A DNA stretch of 64,000 nucleotides, taken from positions 1 through 64,000 of the forward strand of contig JASAND010026597.1 of NCBI GenBank assembly GCA_030248195.1. The letters are read 5' to 3'. The translations under genes were made by a program, and so were the position numbers. The notes under the pieces are model-generated. The model did not search any database. It was not told the DNA's origin and was given only the letters and a program-made list of their open reading frames with translations. Numbering within the stretch: position 1 is the first letter of the stretch; each line of letters opens with the position of its first letter. The stretch is from Trissonchulus latispiculum (taxonomy: Eukaryota > Nematoda > Enoplea > Enoplida > Ironidae). Positions 26,210 to 40,900 of the stretch are shown here, in pieces.

Positions 26210-27027
26210 GCCCTGTGTTGAAGATAGCGCTTCGATGTGCCCCAACAGAGAAAATACACGTTAAACATAGACATACATCGTTTTATACATTCCTGCTCCA
26301 GCAGGAATAAAAACCGGAATTGTTCGCATTCGAATTTTAATGACTAGATATACATATATTAAGTTATAGTATACATATTCTCAAGTGACACCAGTAGCTT
26401 AGTTGCATTCAAACTTAACATGAGTATTAGACAAAACAGTGGAATATATTGGCTAAAGACTGTATACTGTGACCAAATGTTGAAACCAGGATTTTAAACC
26501 ATTAGCAGATTTAAATAATTCTTTGATGTTTTGCACACAATTTTGCTGCACCAAATCAATCATTCTGTCAATTATGAAAAACTTTTAAAAGCTAGGAACG
26601 TTATAAATATGAATCAGACGGGACTCAACTTTTGCAGAAGATATTGCTTGTTGAAACAAATTTGCAGATTTTTGGGAAGCCAAAATAAAGTCAAACATGC
26701 ATTTTTATATTATTCACAAGAAATAGTTAAATAAAACATGCTAACAATGACAATGGTATCTTTCTTTGGAGTTTATTGAAGATACAGTGACTGCCAAACT
26801 AAGTAAAATACATGGGTAAGTATTAAAAGAGATGAAAATGGCTAGAACAAGATTGCCAGGCTTTTTGCATAACTTCTCGGTAACTTCAACCTTAAAATAG
26901 TTTTCGCTGCGCAGCAGGCCTACAATTTTTTAATTGTTCCTTTGACAATTTAATCTTTTGCAGACAATAGCTTGTTTCTCTACAAATTGAGAGTACAACA
27001 GTTAAAACAAAACAAGTTGTCCCCAAA
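26210..27027. other. No recognised feature
   Basis: AT-rich unique sequence. Short open frames only, none recognised. Confidence 0.5.
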
Positions 27028-27331
27028 ATGGGCAACATTTCTTTGAAGACATTTACGAATTTCTGTAGGAAATTCAACAACAAGTTTATTTTGCCGCCGA
27101 TAAGAGGGAAAGTGATAGCTGCAGCCGGCAACTCATTCAAGCGAACAGCTTGTTTGTCAGTTTTCTCCGTTGTCACTGATTTTTTACATACATTTTATTG
27201 ACCAAATGGTATAATGTTGCAGAAAACGGCTTTTTAGAATGCCAACACGAGGCACGACCGAGGAGGTTCCATTAACTTCGACTGACGAAGACGAAGAGGA
27301 GGAGACGGGCATTTCGGCGGGGTTAGAGTGA
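27028..27331 (+). CDS. Possible small two-exon gene, 78 residues, unknown
   Basis: Not recognised. Exon 27028-27155 begins ATG in AAAATGG and reads MGNISLKTFTNFCRKFNNK onward. A 67-base intron (donor GTCAGT, acceptor ATGTTGCAG) joins in phase to 27223-27331, reading KRLFRMPTRGTTEEVPL and an acidic tail TDEDEEEETGISAGLE, then TGA. Features that could be real are the Gly2 after Met (possible N-myristoylation), a basic middle and an acidic tail. It lies in non-repetitive DNA between MAU2 and NARS1. The short intron is at the lower size limit and there is no homology support. It could be part of a longer gene or chance. Confidence 0.22.
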
Positions 27332-28666
27332 CCCTGCTGGTGTATAGGCACCAGCCAGCTAGAGCCAGTCATGATTACGTGATGGTTGCATTTTCTGCAG
27401 AGTTCTTTCTACACTTTAGAGTTGATAAGAAACGTTTTGGAGCTTATAACAGGAGCTTTCCACTCTTTTGTACTTCGGACGAGGCACAAGAGTATGATTA
27501 CTTTTTTGACAGACCAATTAAATATTGACCCGTTATAATCGGTAAGCAGTACTACGGAAATTTTGGGTTCATTCGCCACTGCCACAATAGCGTTAGTTGG
27601 CTAGATCCTTCCAGGTATTCTAATGGAAGGCATGGAAAGTGTGATGCTCGTTCCAATATCAAGGATTTTGACGGGCTGCTCAATTGCAGACGGTCCTGGT
27701 GGATCTCCGTCCATTGGGAGAGGAACAAGGCTATGTAGCAAGGGGTTGATTATCGGCTGACAATAAATAAAAAGTGCATCTATAAGGAGTCTAATTTCCA
27801 GTTTGTCCAGCAGTAATTCAGGGACAAGTTTCTGGGCTTTACGGTTGATTTAGTGCAGTCGGGATAAAGCACGACAGATTAACGCTAAGCCATATCACAA
27901 ATTACAGATGGTGGATAGAAATGTGAAATTTAGAAAAGATGAAATTTAGAAGCATCCTCGTATCACTAAGGGATGTGCTCAAAAGTCTTTCCCAAATCTT
28001 TCGCTTCTATATGCGTTTTAAAATCGTATTTTTGGTTCACGGAATTCGTATTTTGATTTTTATGAGCCTTAATTTATTCTGCCAAAACTAGCAGGTTTCT
28101 TTTGAAAACTGACTTCTTGTCATTCTTAAAAAAGTTAAGTAAAAGGTTGTCGTCAAACAGTCTGTATCACTGGAATGCTGTATTACTGTTTTACAGCTAT
28201 GTTGTTGATAAGACGAAGCTATGTAACAATTCGCAGTATCCCTTAACAAGCTTTATGAATTCACAGCTGCTTTTGAGCAAAAACTTAATAGCAAAAAGCT
28301 TTTACATACAAAGAAATCGTATTTTTGGAAAGGATTCGTATATACGGTTTTAAAGAAAACGTATTAAATATTTCGTATATGCGTTTTACTTTTGAGCACA
28401 TCCCTAAACTAGCCGATAATGTGGGTAAGCGCACCCAGTGTCTCCAAAACTACCGAGCCAGGTCGGACAACTTAAATTCCGCCCATGTATTTCTGTTACG
28501 TATATACTCATAAAACTTATCTACCTATCCGTGGCTACGCGCATAAGCTTCAACTCGCATAAAACACAAATAATTTATTATAATAGAATAACAAGCAAAA
28601 CAAGCAACAGATGGTACGAAGGAACCACTGACACTGTAGAACAAGTTTAAAGAGATACACTTGAGT
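27332..28666. other. No recognised feature between the candidate small gene and NARS1
   Basis: AT-rich, apparently single-copy. Open frames of 62-83 codons at 28102-28650 have no recognisable motif. Confidence 0.5.
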
Positions 28667-28672
28667 TTTATT
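28667..28672 (-). terminator. NARS1 polyadenylation signal
   Basis: AATAAA on the minus strand about 147 bases downstream of the NARS1 stop, the first canonical hexamer after it. This implies a 3' UTR of about 170 bases. Exact cleavage site not visible. Confidence 0.55.
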
Positions 28673-28818
28673 TTAACAATGAAAAGTGCCTAGTTTTCCA
28701 AAATTAAATTACATTCATAAATTGCTTACGGGAAGCCGCCCACACCAATACTAAAAATAGTGTATATAACTGCGGCAGCGTAATACATTATACTGCTGCA
28801 ATATTATAACAAGCTTCA

Positions 28819-28950
28819 TTAGGGTTTACAGCGGCCAACAAATCGAGGATACAGGCAAACGTCCCGAATGTGATGACGACCAGACAGCCAAGTAAGAAAT
28901 CTTTCCAAACCCAAGCCATAGCCACCATGTGGGCACGTTCCATACTTTCT
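28819..28950 (-). CDS. NARS1: NARS1 exon 15 (motif 3 and stop)
   Basis: Acceptor TTCCTTGCAG. Residues 508-550: [18 protein letters not shown] (motif 3), [25 protein letters not shown], then TAA at 28821-28819. The longest open frame here is in another phase and is a shadow. Confidence 0.96.
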   Translation of the reverse strand, partial: RKYGTCPHGGYGLGLERFLTWLSGRHHIRDVCLYPRFVGRCKP

Positions 28951-31900
28951 CTGCAAGGAAAGCAAATAGATCCACATAACAATGTTCATGTCAGACCCTG
29001 CAGCGTTAATGTGATTCTTCAGGGCCCGGCTTCAGCTACGTTCACATTTTTTCTTGCGCTGTCCCAGTTCCATTTCATTTTCATTTCTGTTTTGGGTTTC
29101 CTTTTCATATTGCCAGTTTCAAGATTTTATAACCGTCTTTGAACAAAGGAAAAAAGTTGGTAATTGGATACAGCCAACTAGATCAGAAAAAACAACTTCC
29201 ATGCTCGTAGCAGCATTTGCAGAGGAAGGTGGACAGTTGGCACAGAACAATGTGTATTTACTTGTAAGCTAGATAACTTGTGGATCAGCACAATCTCAAA
29301 GGTCGGTTCATGCTCCGACGGAGCAACGGGTAAGAAATAAAACGGAGAATTAACTTTCTGTTGCTTACACAGTCCGAGCTTCTAATTGGCTGAGGGCTAC
29401 GGTAGACGACGGAGAAACGCAGCAGCTGAGAAGTGGAGAAATTGGCAAACGGGAAAACGGACGAAAATGGTAGATATTGAAAAATGCAATATTTTTACAA
29501 TATTATTAAATTTTTTCTAGATTTTTCATAATAAAATTTACTGCAGGGCTGTTGCGTGGCTGGACGAACGAAGCGTCATATCGAAAAACGGATTTTATAT
29601 TCGGATTCATCAGGTCAAATAACCCCTATAAGCCCCTTTTCGGCAAAATCGGAGACAAAACATTTTTTGACCCCATTTTTACTTCGCTTAGCTAGCTTTT
29701 CAGGCCTAAAAAAAGGGTTATATATTTCTTAATAAAAAGTTTGCTAGCACACTAACCAGAAAACCAAAACCCTCGAAACTCACAGACAGTTTGCCCCTAT
29801 TAGAGCCTGGTAAAAAGCTGGGGTAGGCTAGGGGCTGTCAATTTTATTAGATCAAAAACGGCGCACGGTCACATCGCAACTTTTTGCCAAATTTCAAACT
29901 TTGACCTGTTATTGCTTAAGAAGGAAACAGCAGAATACTTTTCATATTTAGTGGTAATTAACAGTTAACATTTGTGGCAAAATGTTTCAGAATTGGTCAA
30001 ACCACCACCATTAATTAATCCACCAGAGTTCAGAAAAGCTTTTTAAAAAAACCCACTTTTCGCACCAAAATTTCTACTTTGGCGTAGTGCCAGAAACGAT
30101 GTGTGTTAGATATAATAATGGCCACTACGGACTATTTAACCTTGGTATGTTAGCTAATAATATGCCAAAAGGTAGGTCTCTCTGAAGAAATTGGGCAAAA
30201 CCGTTCGTAGCCCCCGCCTTAACAGGTCACTTCAAATAACCTGTTTTTGTACATACGTTCTGTAGTGGAAACTGGTGATTAGAAAACCAACACTTTAATC
30301 AAAACAGGCGTCCCGCCAGAATTCGTAATCATTTACCTGATCAAGATACCAGTAATACGGTGCTGGATCAATATGGTTACGTCTGAATCCATCCAATAAT
30401 TCCTCATAACTCCAAGTTCTCATCGAACCGCCAATTATCTCACCAACACCGGGCATCAGCAAGTCTACCTAAAAGCAAAACAAATACTTTACCAGTTTAG
30501 AAACCAACAATATAGAAAACGCCTCAGATTATTTTAGCGGCAGTATCACTAATCGACTTTATTACGCAACGAATCCTGAAAAAATTAGCGAATTAGCGAT
30601 TTGACATTTTCCAAAACTTATTTGGAATAATACAGTATAATCGAGTTCCTCAAGTTGGTAAGGGTGGTAAATAAAAAGCGAAGTCTGTAAGTAGTTCTAT
30701 GTCCTCATTATTCATAACAAAATTACAAATAATAGCTTATCACCAGCAACAGAGAAAACGGGGATTTTATTTCATTAAAAAACAGCAGTAATAAGCAATT
30801 CTAGTACTCACGGATTCGGTCAGCCTGGAATCGTCAGAGCATCGAGGCATATAGAATGACTTGATTTCAGCAGGAAATCTGTTCAAAAGAATTGGCTGAA
30901 AATAAGAACGATGTATGGATCTGGAACTGCCTAGCCGGGGTCGCACTGTTACTAAGCCTAGTAACAGTGCGAGTAAATTTTTCCAAAAATTTTGTGCCTG
31001 GCAGATTCAAAAATTTGAATTTTAAAATTATTTTTTCTAAGTAAATAATATATTCAAAAGAATTCAGGTTCAAATTACGGTACAATGACTTGGGAATGAA
31101 AATGATAATAACTGTGACCACTATAAGCTACTGGAGACGCCCGCACCCATCAAGGTAGGCAATGACGATTGACGATCGTCAGGTGGTTGGAAGCAGTAAC
31201 AACAACAACAACAACAACCACTATAATCGTGATAATTAGAGGGAATTTCAATATTGAACTGCACATTCTCCATTGATTTAACAATAAATTGTTGTAGCCA
31301 GCTCTTAGGCTTTTCGTTTTGGTTATTTAACACAAAAAAGTGATTAAAAGCATATTTAATTCATGCACCATCTGGGGCCAGTTTCGTAAAACTTGAAACT
31401 TGCAAATTGCATGTGCAAGTTACAAGAAAAGTGTTTCATAAACTGTCAAAACAGCAAAATCTGGAGATATCCAAGAACCGAAACTACAACCTCCAAGAGT
31501 TAAATTTTTGAGGGTCTAACTTAAAACTCTAATCACACAGTGAGACAATCTGAGATTTTGGCAAACTTAAGTAATTTTCTTGAGGTTTGATAAATTTACA
31601 GGCGAACAAATTAAAACTGACACTGTCCCGGTTTCCTATGTTTTAGAGGCCTGCATTACGGCCCGCGGCCCGGCCCGGCCCGGCCCAGCCCGGCCCGAGC
31701 GGGCCTACGGCCAAAGTTCACGGGCCGGGCCGGGCCGCGGGCCGAAGCTCACGGGCCGGGCCGGGCCACGGGCCGAGTTTCCGGCCTGCTCCCATTATTT
31801 TTGCGAGATTTTACTAATGGAAAATAACTCAAATGTTTACCTTCAAAGATTTTTGTGCTTTTTGATCATATTTCGTGCACATTAACACTTCTTTTCAGGA

Positions 31901-34900
31901 ATTAGTTTCAGCATTTTCATTTTATAAATGTTATATACTGTGTAGTCTGTTTCAATTAAATAGTCGATTAAATTGTTAAATTAACGCTGGATATCCTTCA
32001 AATTTTAGCGTTATATATCTGTATAATCAGTAATGCTTATGCTCATTTTTTGATTCGTGAAAAGATACTCAAGTATTAAGGCCAGCTCACACTAGGCAAC
32101 TTTGGAGCAACTTCGTTGCCGCAGCGTCAGTTGTAGCAACTTGCACAAATAATTGATTCAGCTAGTTGAAGCAATGCAGGAATTCTAGCGCGCCTATTTT
32201 TATAATTTGAATCGACCAATCAACATGTTACTTGCCGCTAGAAATCGCACTATCGCCCGATTGCGGCAGCTTGGTTGCGACAACTTTTTTCTCAGTACAT
32301 TCACATTGGGCAACTTTTGAGCAAATTGGTTGAAGCAACCCAGCATAACCCTGTGGTTTATAACATTCAAAACAGCACTTCTAACTGTTTAAATTTGGAA
32401 AACGCAATTTAAATTCTTAATTGCAAAAGTTTATGCTCAAAATTAATGTCAAATCTCTCAATTCATTGACGTAATTTTTGCGGTTACAACATAGAGACTT
32501 CAAACTGAATTTCAATATATAAAAAATTTTGAATTTTTTGAAATTTTGCATTTTCTGAAAGAATAAAAAATTTCCCGGGCCGGGCCGAGCGGGCCGAAAC
32601 CTTTCACGGGCCGGGCTTGGCGGGCCGAGAAAAATTTTTCACGGGCCGGGCCGGGCCGGGCCGTAAAAAATTCGGCCCGTGCAGGTCTCTACTATGTTTA
32701 ATGCAGGCAAACCTCTGCTGCGAGGTGAAACTGTTTTAACAACCGTAAATGATCCGGCTTTCTTGATTAGACTAACCTCATTGATGGCATCCGTCATTTT
32801 GCGTTCGGGGGCTTCTGGGATATCCTAAACATATACAAAGTTGAAAGTAAATTGCAATGCAGATAGATACGTTATGTGACATATTCATAATGCTAGATCA
32901 AGCAACAATGGCCGAGATGTACTGCGTAACAAAAATAGCCAAGAAATCAAGGAATTGCGGGAACAAAATAAACGTAAACGAAACGCAGTAAAATCTATAA
33001 ATTCATCCTTTCATCCTTTGTAAATTACTTTCAGCAGGCTACATCAGGCAAGATAATATAAAAATTACATCTCCAAACTGATAGGGAGTGCCATCTTCTT
33101 TTAATTCCTGATGCTGACTAAGCCAATCTATTGCCTCCAAATAGGTCATGCGTCGAAACGGTCGCTTTGGGGGTACAAAGTCCTGAAAGCACTCAGCTAA
33201 TTAAAAAAACCACAGGGTCAATTCAAAGTACATCTTTATGATTTGTTTTCACACAAAAAGTATTGTGAACCTATGTACCTAGTGTCCCCACCAAATTAAT
33301 GACATAGCTGATCTATTAACTCAAGACTTTGAGTATTCAATACTGCAAACCAGTCTAGGTTATAAAAGACAGAAGTTTTAGTAGTCATGTGCAAAAGCGC
33401 TCCGGCGCGGTCAGCCCACATGATATATTTTTGAACCTTTAACCCGAGGCAAAGTTTTGGAGCCTAGTGACCCGAGGACTCTTGCAGGAGGGCTGGCATA
33501 TGTATCTGGCACTGACTGCTAAAAGCAGCACACGTCGTTGAAAGATTTTAGCTTCCTATTCTAGCGGACTCACGCACACAAACACACAAGAAGACACGTC
33601 TACGCGCGACTGCAAGTAACTAGGTATGAAACGGGAATGACGGAATTGCATGTAAGACATTATATGTTGCTAACACTACACCTGCTTGCACACGTGTGGT
33701 ACGAACTTACAGGGTTCAGTTCTTTTATCAAGCTGCCAAAAGGTGACTTTAGGACGCGATCTACCACATCACACACTAAGTCCTCCAATCGATCTAGTAG
33801 CTGTTCGAAGGTAATGAAAGGACATTCACCTTCAATATGAGTATACCTGAAATTGAAACAAACCGATTCATAGTAGTACACGAAATTCAAATTACACAAT
33901 TTACGACTTATTTTTTCGAAATTCAGAGCAAGTATGAATAACTGAAGCCTACTGGACTTGGACAGGACAAAGATCTTGGATCAGCTAATATCGACATCTC
34001 TTCTCCGTTACTGTCCGGGGTCAGGCTAAAAGTGGACGACTTGACCCAACTGCTGTTCATACTGTCAAACAAAGATGACGACGAGAACTGATAAAAGAGT
34101 TTAGCGTTCTTAACCGTGTTATCATTAAGGATTATGATCAAAACGAAACCTACTCAGCCACATGTCTTCGGGTTCTCGATTTTTCTGCACGATAGGACTG
34201 AGCAATGCAGTAGACATCGCCCAAGGCCGGACAAACCGTCTCCAAGTATAGCTGGGATGACTGTGTCAGATAAGCCTAAACTCCAACAAATTACACTAAA
34301 GAACCCAGTAAATTATTACATTCACAATTTACCAAACTGAACATCTATACATACGTCAAAGCCACTGGCATAACGTTGTAGTCATACGTACGTTCATTAA
34401 AGGGCCTGTTATTGACAGAAAAACGGAAGGCTGCAACTGAGTCATTTTTTACTGAAGTTGAATAAGCATTTAGTAATACACGAAAAATTATTATGCTATA
34501 ATTCTGTAGACTAGTGTAGACTGTGTATCACTTATTCGGCACAAAGGATACAACGAAGACGTCACATGAATTCTGCTACTACACAAACATAGAAAAACGA
34601 AAACATGCACAACACCTCTTCTCCGAAGTAGTCAAATTTGAACAACGTTGCGCCACCTTCCACCTGGGTTTGCACGAGCGTAGGCGGAGTCACCTCAAAA
34701 TATCCCCTATCGTAGTAGTGATCACGAAACGCTTTAATGGTTATGGAACGAAGCATCATAAGCTTTGACGTCTAAAAAAGACAAAGCACCATTGCTAAAA
34801 TTATTTTTAACCAGTTTCCGATGAGGGGAAGCGGGGAGGACGATTTGAAGTTAGAAATACCCAATAAAGATGGTCACCCACTCCCAATAAACCAAGCATG

Positions 34901-37900
34901 CAATGTAGCACGCACGTATACAATTTCTCCAATTTGCTGGAATCAGCAAATGTTAATATTTGTTTTACCAATACAATACAAATTTCAATGACAATGCTGA
35001 CATAATGCAATGGAGCAGGTATTTTTCCGGAGGGGGGCTTCCCAGGGGAAGAAATTTTTCAGGGGGATTTTTTGCAAAAAACCAAATATCAGTATTTTGG
35101 CATATTTTGCATGGAAGCAAAACGTTTCTCAAAAATGCCTGAATTTAGTAGGCAGTTTTATGAAAAAAACTACGGTCAAGTCGGAAAATTTGCCCATTTC
35201 TAGGAAAAAGTTGTGCATCCAAAAACTCCCGGGGGGCACGCAAAAATCCTGAGAGGAAGAGATTTAGCGGAGGGAATAGGCAATTTCGGATAGGAAGGTC
35301 AATAGTGGGAGCCCCGTTACCCTCCCCCGTCCTGCAACACTAGCATGAGGAGTACATCATTTATTCGAATATTTTCAATAGTAAAATTCCCCTCACAGTC
35401 CACATAAGGCGCGTAGCCAGAGGGGGGGGCCAGGGGGCATGCCCCTCCCCCCGAAATCGGAAGCGTAAGAAAAAATGTAACAACAAATAGGAATTAGGAT
35501 AAATATTTCTATAAAAGTTCGCCTGCGGCGCTAATTTTACACGAAAATATATCATAAATACCAGTTTGCATTTGAAATCGGCATAAACAGTTACGTTTCA
35601 GTACTAATTTCAGAGAAATTTTGGTTTGCCTCCCTCCGAAATTTATTCCTGGCTACGCTAGTGGTCCACATTGAACAATGCTAGCAAAATTAATGCACCA
35701 TTGTGCTTTTCTTTCTCCGCAATATATACAGTAACTTACATTTTCACCCCGAAGCACCAAATGCCTGTTATCCAACAAGACATCAGGATGTGCTTCCTGA
35801 AACAATAGAAAAAGACAATTCCTCTGAAATAGTACCGGATAACTAAACAATTACCCACCGACAGAAAAGATGATCTCGATGAAGCGAAAGTGTCTAAGCA
35901 ACAATGCGTGGTCGTTTAACCACCCACCTATTTTAGTATACATCCCTTTACAAAGATGTTATAGGAACAAGTTAAGTTTCGTACCAATTTTTATTTTCCT
36001 TTTCCGGAATTTATGTCTGGAATGAAGGTGAAATGTCTATGTGAATGTAGCCGTAATAAAAACAACGTTGAACATGAAAAAATGAAGTTAAGCATCATGT
36101 TTAAAAAACTTTGAAAACATTTCAAACGTTCTCTGAGGAGACAGACAAACCATATCTGAAACTGAGATAAACTCCTGTTACACGTAAGATACCGCTATGT
36201 TGCTTTGTTTTGCCTACCAACTACCTAATTAAAAGTAAAGCCATGAAGAACACTGCCACAGTGCAATGAAAGAGCAAAAGTATCACAGAACCACACGGAA
36301 TTAATACTTACTTCATTGAGCACATGGTCAACACCACCAGGAGGAGAAGCTCCTATCAATTCCCAGTAATCACATTGCATTTCATGGCCACCCGGGGCCT
36401 ACAAATCAATATAATAATGATTCAAAACAAAATAATAAAATTTATGGAAACTGCATATTGCTTACTACGGGGCAATTTGAACCAAAATCGATCCGCCCCA
36501 AAACGCGAACGCCTCGGAAGAAACAAAAACCAAGCTTCCTCATGAAAAGAATCGCGCAGAAAGCAAAATGGTTGTTCAATTAGCAGTTTGACCACTAAAT
36601 TGTGTTTTTGCGACAAAATCTAACTTAAAAATGCCTTCAGCACATTTGAATGAAGTTTTTCGAACATTAAGTCCATGCCCCCGTACTTCCTTCCCCCCTC
36701 CCGAACAACTGCCCAGAACATTCTGATTCTGGAAATTTTGTAGAGATTTTGTAGTTTTGTATCAGTTTTCTACTTTCACGAATATTGCTCATTTTTAAAT
36801 AATGTGTAGTTTATTAGTATACGTATACCCAAACTATGTAAAAATGAGAACAAAACTTTACCCTCAAGTGGGAAAGTAAATTAAAAAGCATAAAAGAAAT
36901 TCCAAACAATGAAACAGGCTATGGAAATTGACTTTATAAATCCAGAAATCTTACTTCTTGTAAAGCGCTTTGCTTATTCAAATCAAATTAAGCACACAAA
37001 GTAAACACACCTCTTTACCCTCTGGCAATTTGCTAATAACACCATAAACAGCCACAGTTGACTCTGTGTTAAGAGAAAGCGCCTCGTACGTTCGAGCCAA
37101 ATTGCCAGTCAAAACAGCCTGTAGGTAACCTGAACCATCCCTCAATACTAGGAACATCATCGCTTTCCCTAAAACGAACAGAAAATCTGAACCCTATCCT
37201 ATATGAATGCTTCATCAAACAAGTACACATACTGCAAAATGTGCATGACTAAGAGCTCACATTCTTGTGATCACAAAGCCCATCAACCACTTCTCCGACG
37301 AGTGACGACAATGATATGGAAGAACCAAATATTACACTTTAAAGGTAGAAAATCTAGGTAAAATTAGATGAAGGTTTGAGCTAAATCATAAACTTCGTAA
37401 CAACTTTAAGCTTAAAACAACAACGCCTTTTTTTGGAAAGTTCCAATTATTTTATTATGGTGAAGTGAAGTCAACTAGTCCCACTAAATTTAGTAAGATA
37501 TTTTGGATGGAGTTGCACCCCACATATTCCATTTCTCTACCATTTTAAAAATCCAAAGAATAATGATTGTCATAATCCCACGTTCGCAAATCGCAGCAAA
37601 CTACAACAGCAAAGTAGTCAAGCGGGGAAAACCCACTCGCCAATGCGGGAAAAACCCACTTCCAGTGTGAGTTAACTGCATAAGCTATTTAGGATTTTAA
37701 TAACCTATTTTGAAGAGAGTCCAAAAATGACCTAGAACTTGTAGTATCGTGACCCCCGCTGCTTTTCTGCAAATTTTCTGGGACCTTGAAGTTTTTGGTA
37801 ATTGGGGTCCGACCAAGTGCCGAAATTTGGCAAACTTTGCCTAGCCACATTGAACTACTGGAAAGACCTAGACCCAATCGGATGGTATGTATACGTAGGG

Positions 37901-40900
37901 CATCTGTTGCGCTTCATGATGATGTATGCCACGCCGCTCTAGCCCCTCCGGTGCGACCTGGGGGTGACCTGGAGTTGGCGGGAAAAACCTACATAAAAAC
38001 CCAAAATCTAAAAATTTTATCGGAAACCGCAAAGAACGATTGCCTGGTGATAGGACGACTCGTGCAATGTTTTTGTTCTATGCTGAGGCCACAGAAACTA
38101 ATTATTCAGGATGGAGAGTGGAAATTGCCCTGAGTTGGTTTTTCGAACCTAACTCTTGCTACAGTGGTCACAGAGCCACGCTTTTTGTACCACTCGGCGC
38201 AGAATCGCACGCTCTTTCCAACGCGCGGCGACCTCTGCAGAAAAAGCTAGGCACCTGCAAACATGGAAGTCGTACGTCAACTTGTGCCAACGAAACAAGC
38301 GCCAAAGGCGCGCGCGGACGGCCGCGCGTGACGGCCCCATCGCCGCTAAAAAGGTGTTTAAACGAAAGACGAGGCTTTTCTGATTCAGGAACTGTTGAAA
38401 TTATTACAATCGGATGAAGGGTTAGTGAGATACGATCGTTTAAATTTTTCACCTCAATTACTATTAAAGAACGATTGCCTGGTGATGCGACGATGTGTGC
38501 AATGTTTTTGTTCTATGCTGAGACCACAGAAATTAATTATTCAGAATGGAGAGTAGAAATTGCCCTGAGTTGGTTTTTCGAACCAACTCTTGCTACAGTG
38601 GTCACAGAGCCACGCTTTTTGTACCATTCGACGCAGAATAGCGGACGGCCGCGCGCGACGGCCCCATCGCCGCTAAAAAGGTGTTTAAAAGAAAGAGAAG
38701 GCTTTTCTGATTCAGGAACTGTTGAAATTATTACAATCGGATGAAAGGTTAGTGACAGGTTATTTTTTACAGGGGGGGGGGGGGCTATGTGAAGGACAAT
38801 TTGTAATGAAAAGCTTTATGCAGTATGTATTTATATAAAAGTAAAATATATATCTGCAAATTATTCGTATTATGACATAACGCCAATATGAGCCTCGTTG
38901 TAGGACAGGCTCATATGTTAAGCGGTTGCAACTTGTTTTCCTTAATTTACAACCTCCCTACGGAACTCGTGTGTATTTTACAGGCTAGTTTTTGCTTATG
39001 TACAACCTGCCTACGAAGACTCATATGTATTTTACATGCGACGAAGGATCCTGCAGGTACGTAAGTATAGATATCTTTCAACATTAGCAAGCAAGCCAAA
39101 CCACAGCTCGTACTGCATACACTCTACAGCCACTTTGAGCATGCAGTTCTATGACAAAAGTTGATCAGCTCGCTTAGGGCCTTCATTTGGTACCAAATTT
39201 GACCACTTTTGAAAAAATTTTTGACCGAAAATCGCCTAAGTCCCCCCATCCCACCACAGCCACTTTGAGCAAGCAGTTCTATGACAAAAGTTGCTCAGCT
39301 CGCTTAGGGCTTTCATTTGATACCAAATTTGACCACTTTTGAAAATTTTCATTTTTGACCACATGAGCTCCCACCGACCTGACCCTCCAGATGGCAAAGT
39401 GGAACCAGCACAGCAAGATGGGTGGGTCGGACGGCAAAACGGACACCCAGAATGAGCTGGGCACACCAGAAAACCCCCATAGACGAAGTCTGGAGAGGCT
39501 AAGCAAAGTCTACTATAGACCTCCAGGGAGCGGTTACCGACCTGACCCCTCAGACGGTCACGTGGAACCAGCCCAGCAACTTGGGTTACTCTGGCAACAA
39601 AACTGATAGCGGGAATCGATTCTCCGTCCCCAAAAACCTTTGTATGAAAAATTTGAGCCACCCATGTAGCAAAATAAGCGAAAAAATTAAGTTCAAAGTT
39701 CGAACCCAAAATTCACCAACTTTGGCCGGCCAGTACCGAAAAATTAGGCACAGAGACGGAAAATCATATAGCATTCGAACGACCCCGATATGTGTACTGT
39801 TTAACCATATAGTCAGTATTGCCCCATATATAACCCAGTCTGACTTATTAAGGCGCCTTTGAAGCATACTTTTTGGCCATTTTAGCGTTTTGGCCGAGTT
39901 TGGCCCCCAGCCAAAAATTTTTTCCTCCGGCTCCGGGAGGCATAAAAACTAGCTTATTTTCTTATTCTTGATTTGTACTACAAGAATATGCTGGGTTTTC
40001 TCTAGCCCAAAAAAGTGGGGGGGGGGAAGTGGGGGATCCCCCCCACTTGTGGGGGGGGAAAGACCAAAAGTGGGGGGGGATAAAATGGGCTGAAAATGCG
40101 GTAAAAATTGCGTGTTTTCTACGTATACTGCTACTGCTACATCTAAGTTAAAAAGTGCTCAAAAATCAAGATTTAGTACCAAAATAGACGATTTTTAACC
40201 AAAAAATTCCGGCGAAGCCGGAAAATTTTTGAAAATTTTGACCAAAAATCCTAAAAATTTGGCATTTTCTGGGCACCTTATAGTGAGTGGGGGGGGGAAG
40301 CCAAAAAAAAGTGGGGGGGCAACGAGTGGGGGGGGAGGGGTCGAGTGGGGGAGGGAGAACCCACAAAGTGGGGGTCCCCCCCCCGCTAAAGAAAACCCAG
40401 ATATGTATGGGTTTCATGGGCAAAAATCTGTAGTTATTCAAGCTACAAAACCCCCTTATGAGACATCAAACGCGAGAAACCGAAAAAACGTCACTCTCGT
40501 AAGCGATTTTTGGGGCAACTTTTTAACGGAAAGTGGTACGGGGATGAAACTTGGCAAATATACTAAACTCGACACGTACAATATTTTTTGCGCACATAAT
40601 CTGCGCAGGATTTGCGCAGGAATCTGCGCAGCTTCTGTGCAACCTTGTTTTACACGGTCATTCGACCATTTCGCTACCGTGACCCCTATGATACATCGTT
40701 TTAAAACTTATGATCTGTACATTCACATGAGCTTACGAAACTAGCAAAATTAGCAAAAGAATAGCAAAATTATCTGACATACTGACTTCTGACCGACTGA
40801 ATATTGACCAAAAATTTTTGAACATCGATTTCTCAAAACTGTAGAATCGGCCAAAATTTCTTTTTGTGCCATGATATGAAGGGCATGTTGGCCGATGGAC

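Noticed and set aside
25700..26274. Arg/Pro/Gly/Ala-rich frames (RAGPGRA words)
   Set aside because: Translations of the GGGCC words in hAT-like arms.
28788..28982. 64-residue membrane-like minus-strand frame
   Set aside because: It is a wrong-phase reading of NARS1 exon 15, whose correct phase gives class II motif 3 and joins the upstream exon.
34116..34340. 74-residue + frame
   Set aside because: Antisense shadow of NARS1 exon 9 (motif 2).
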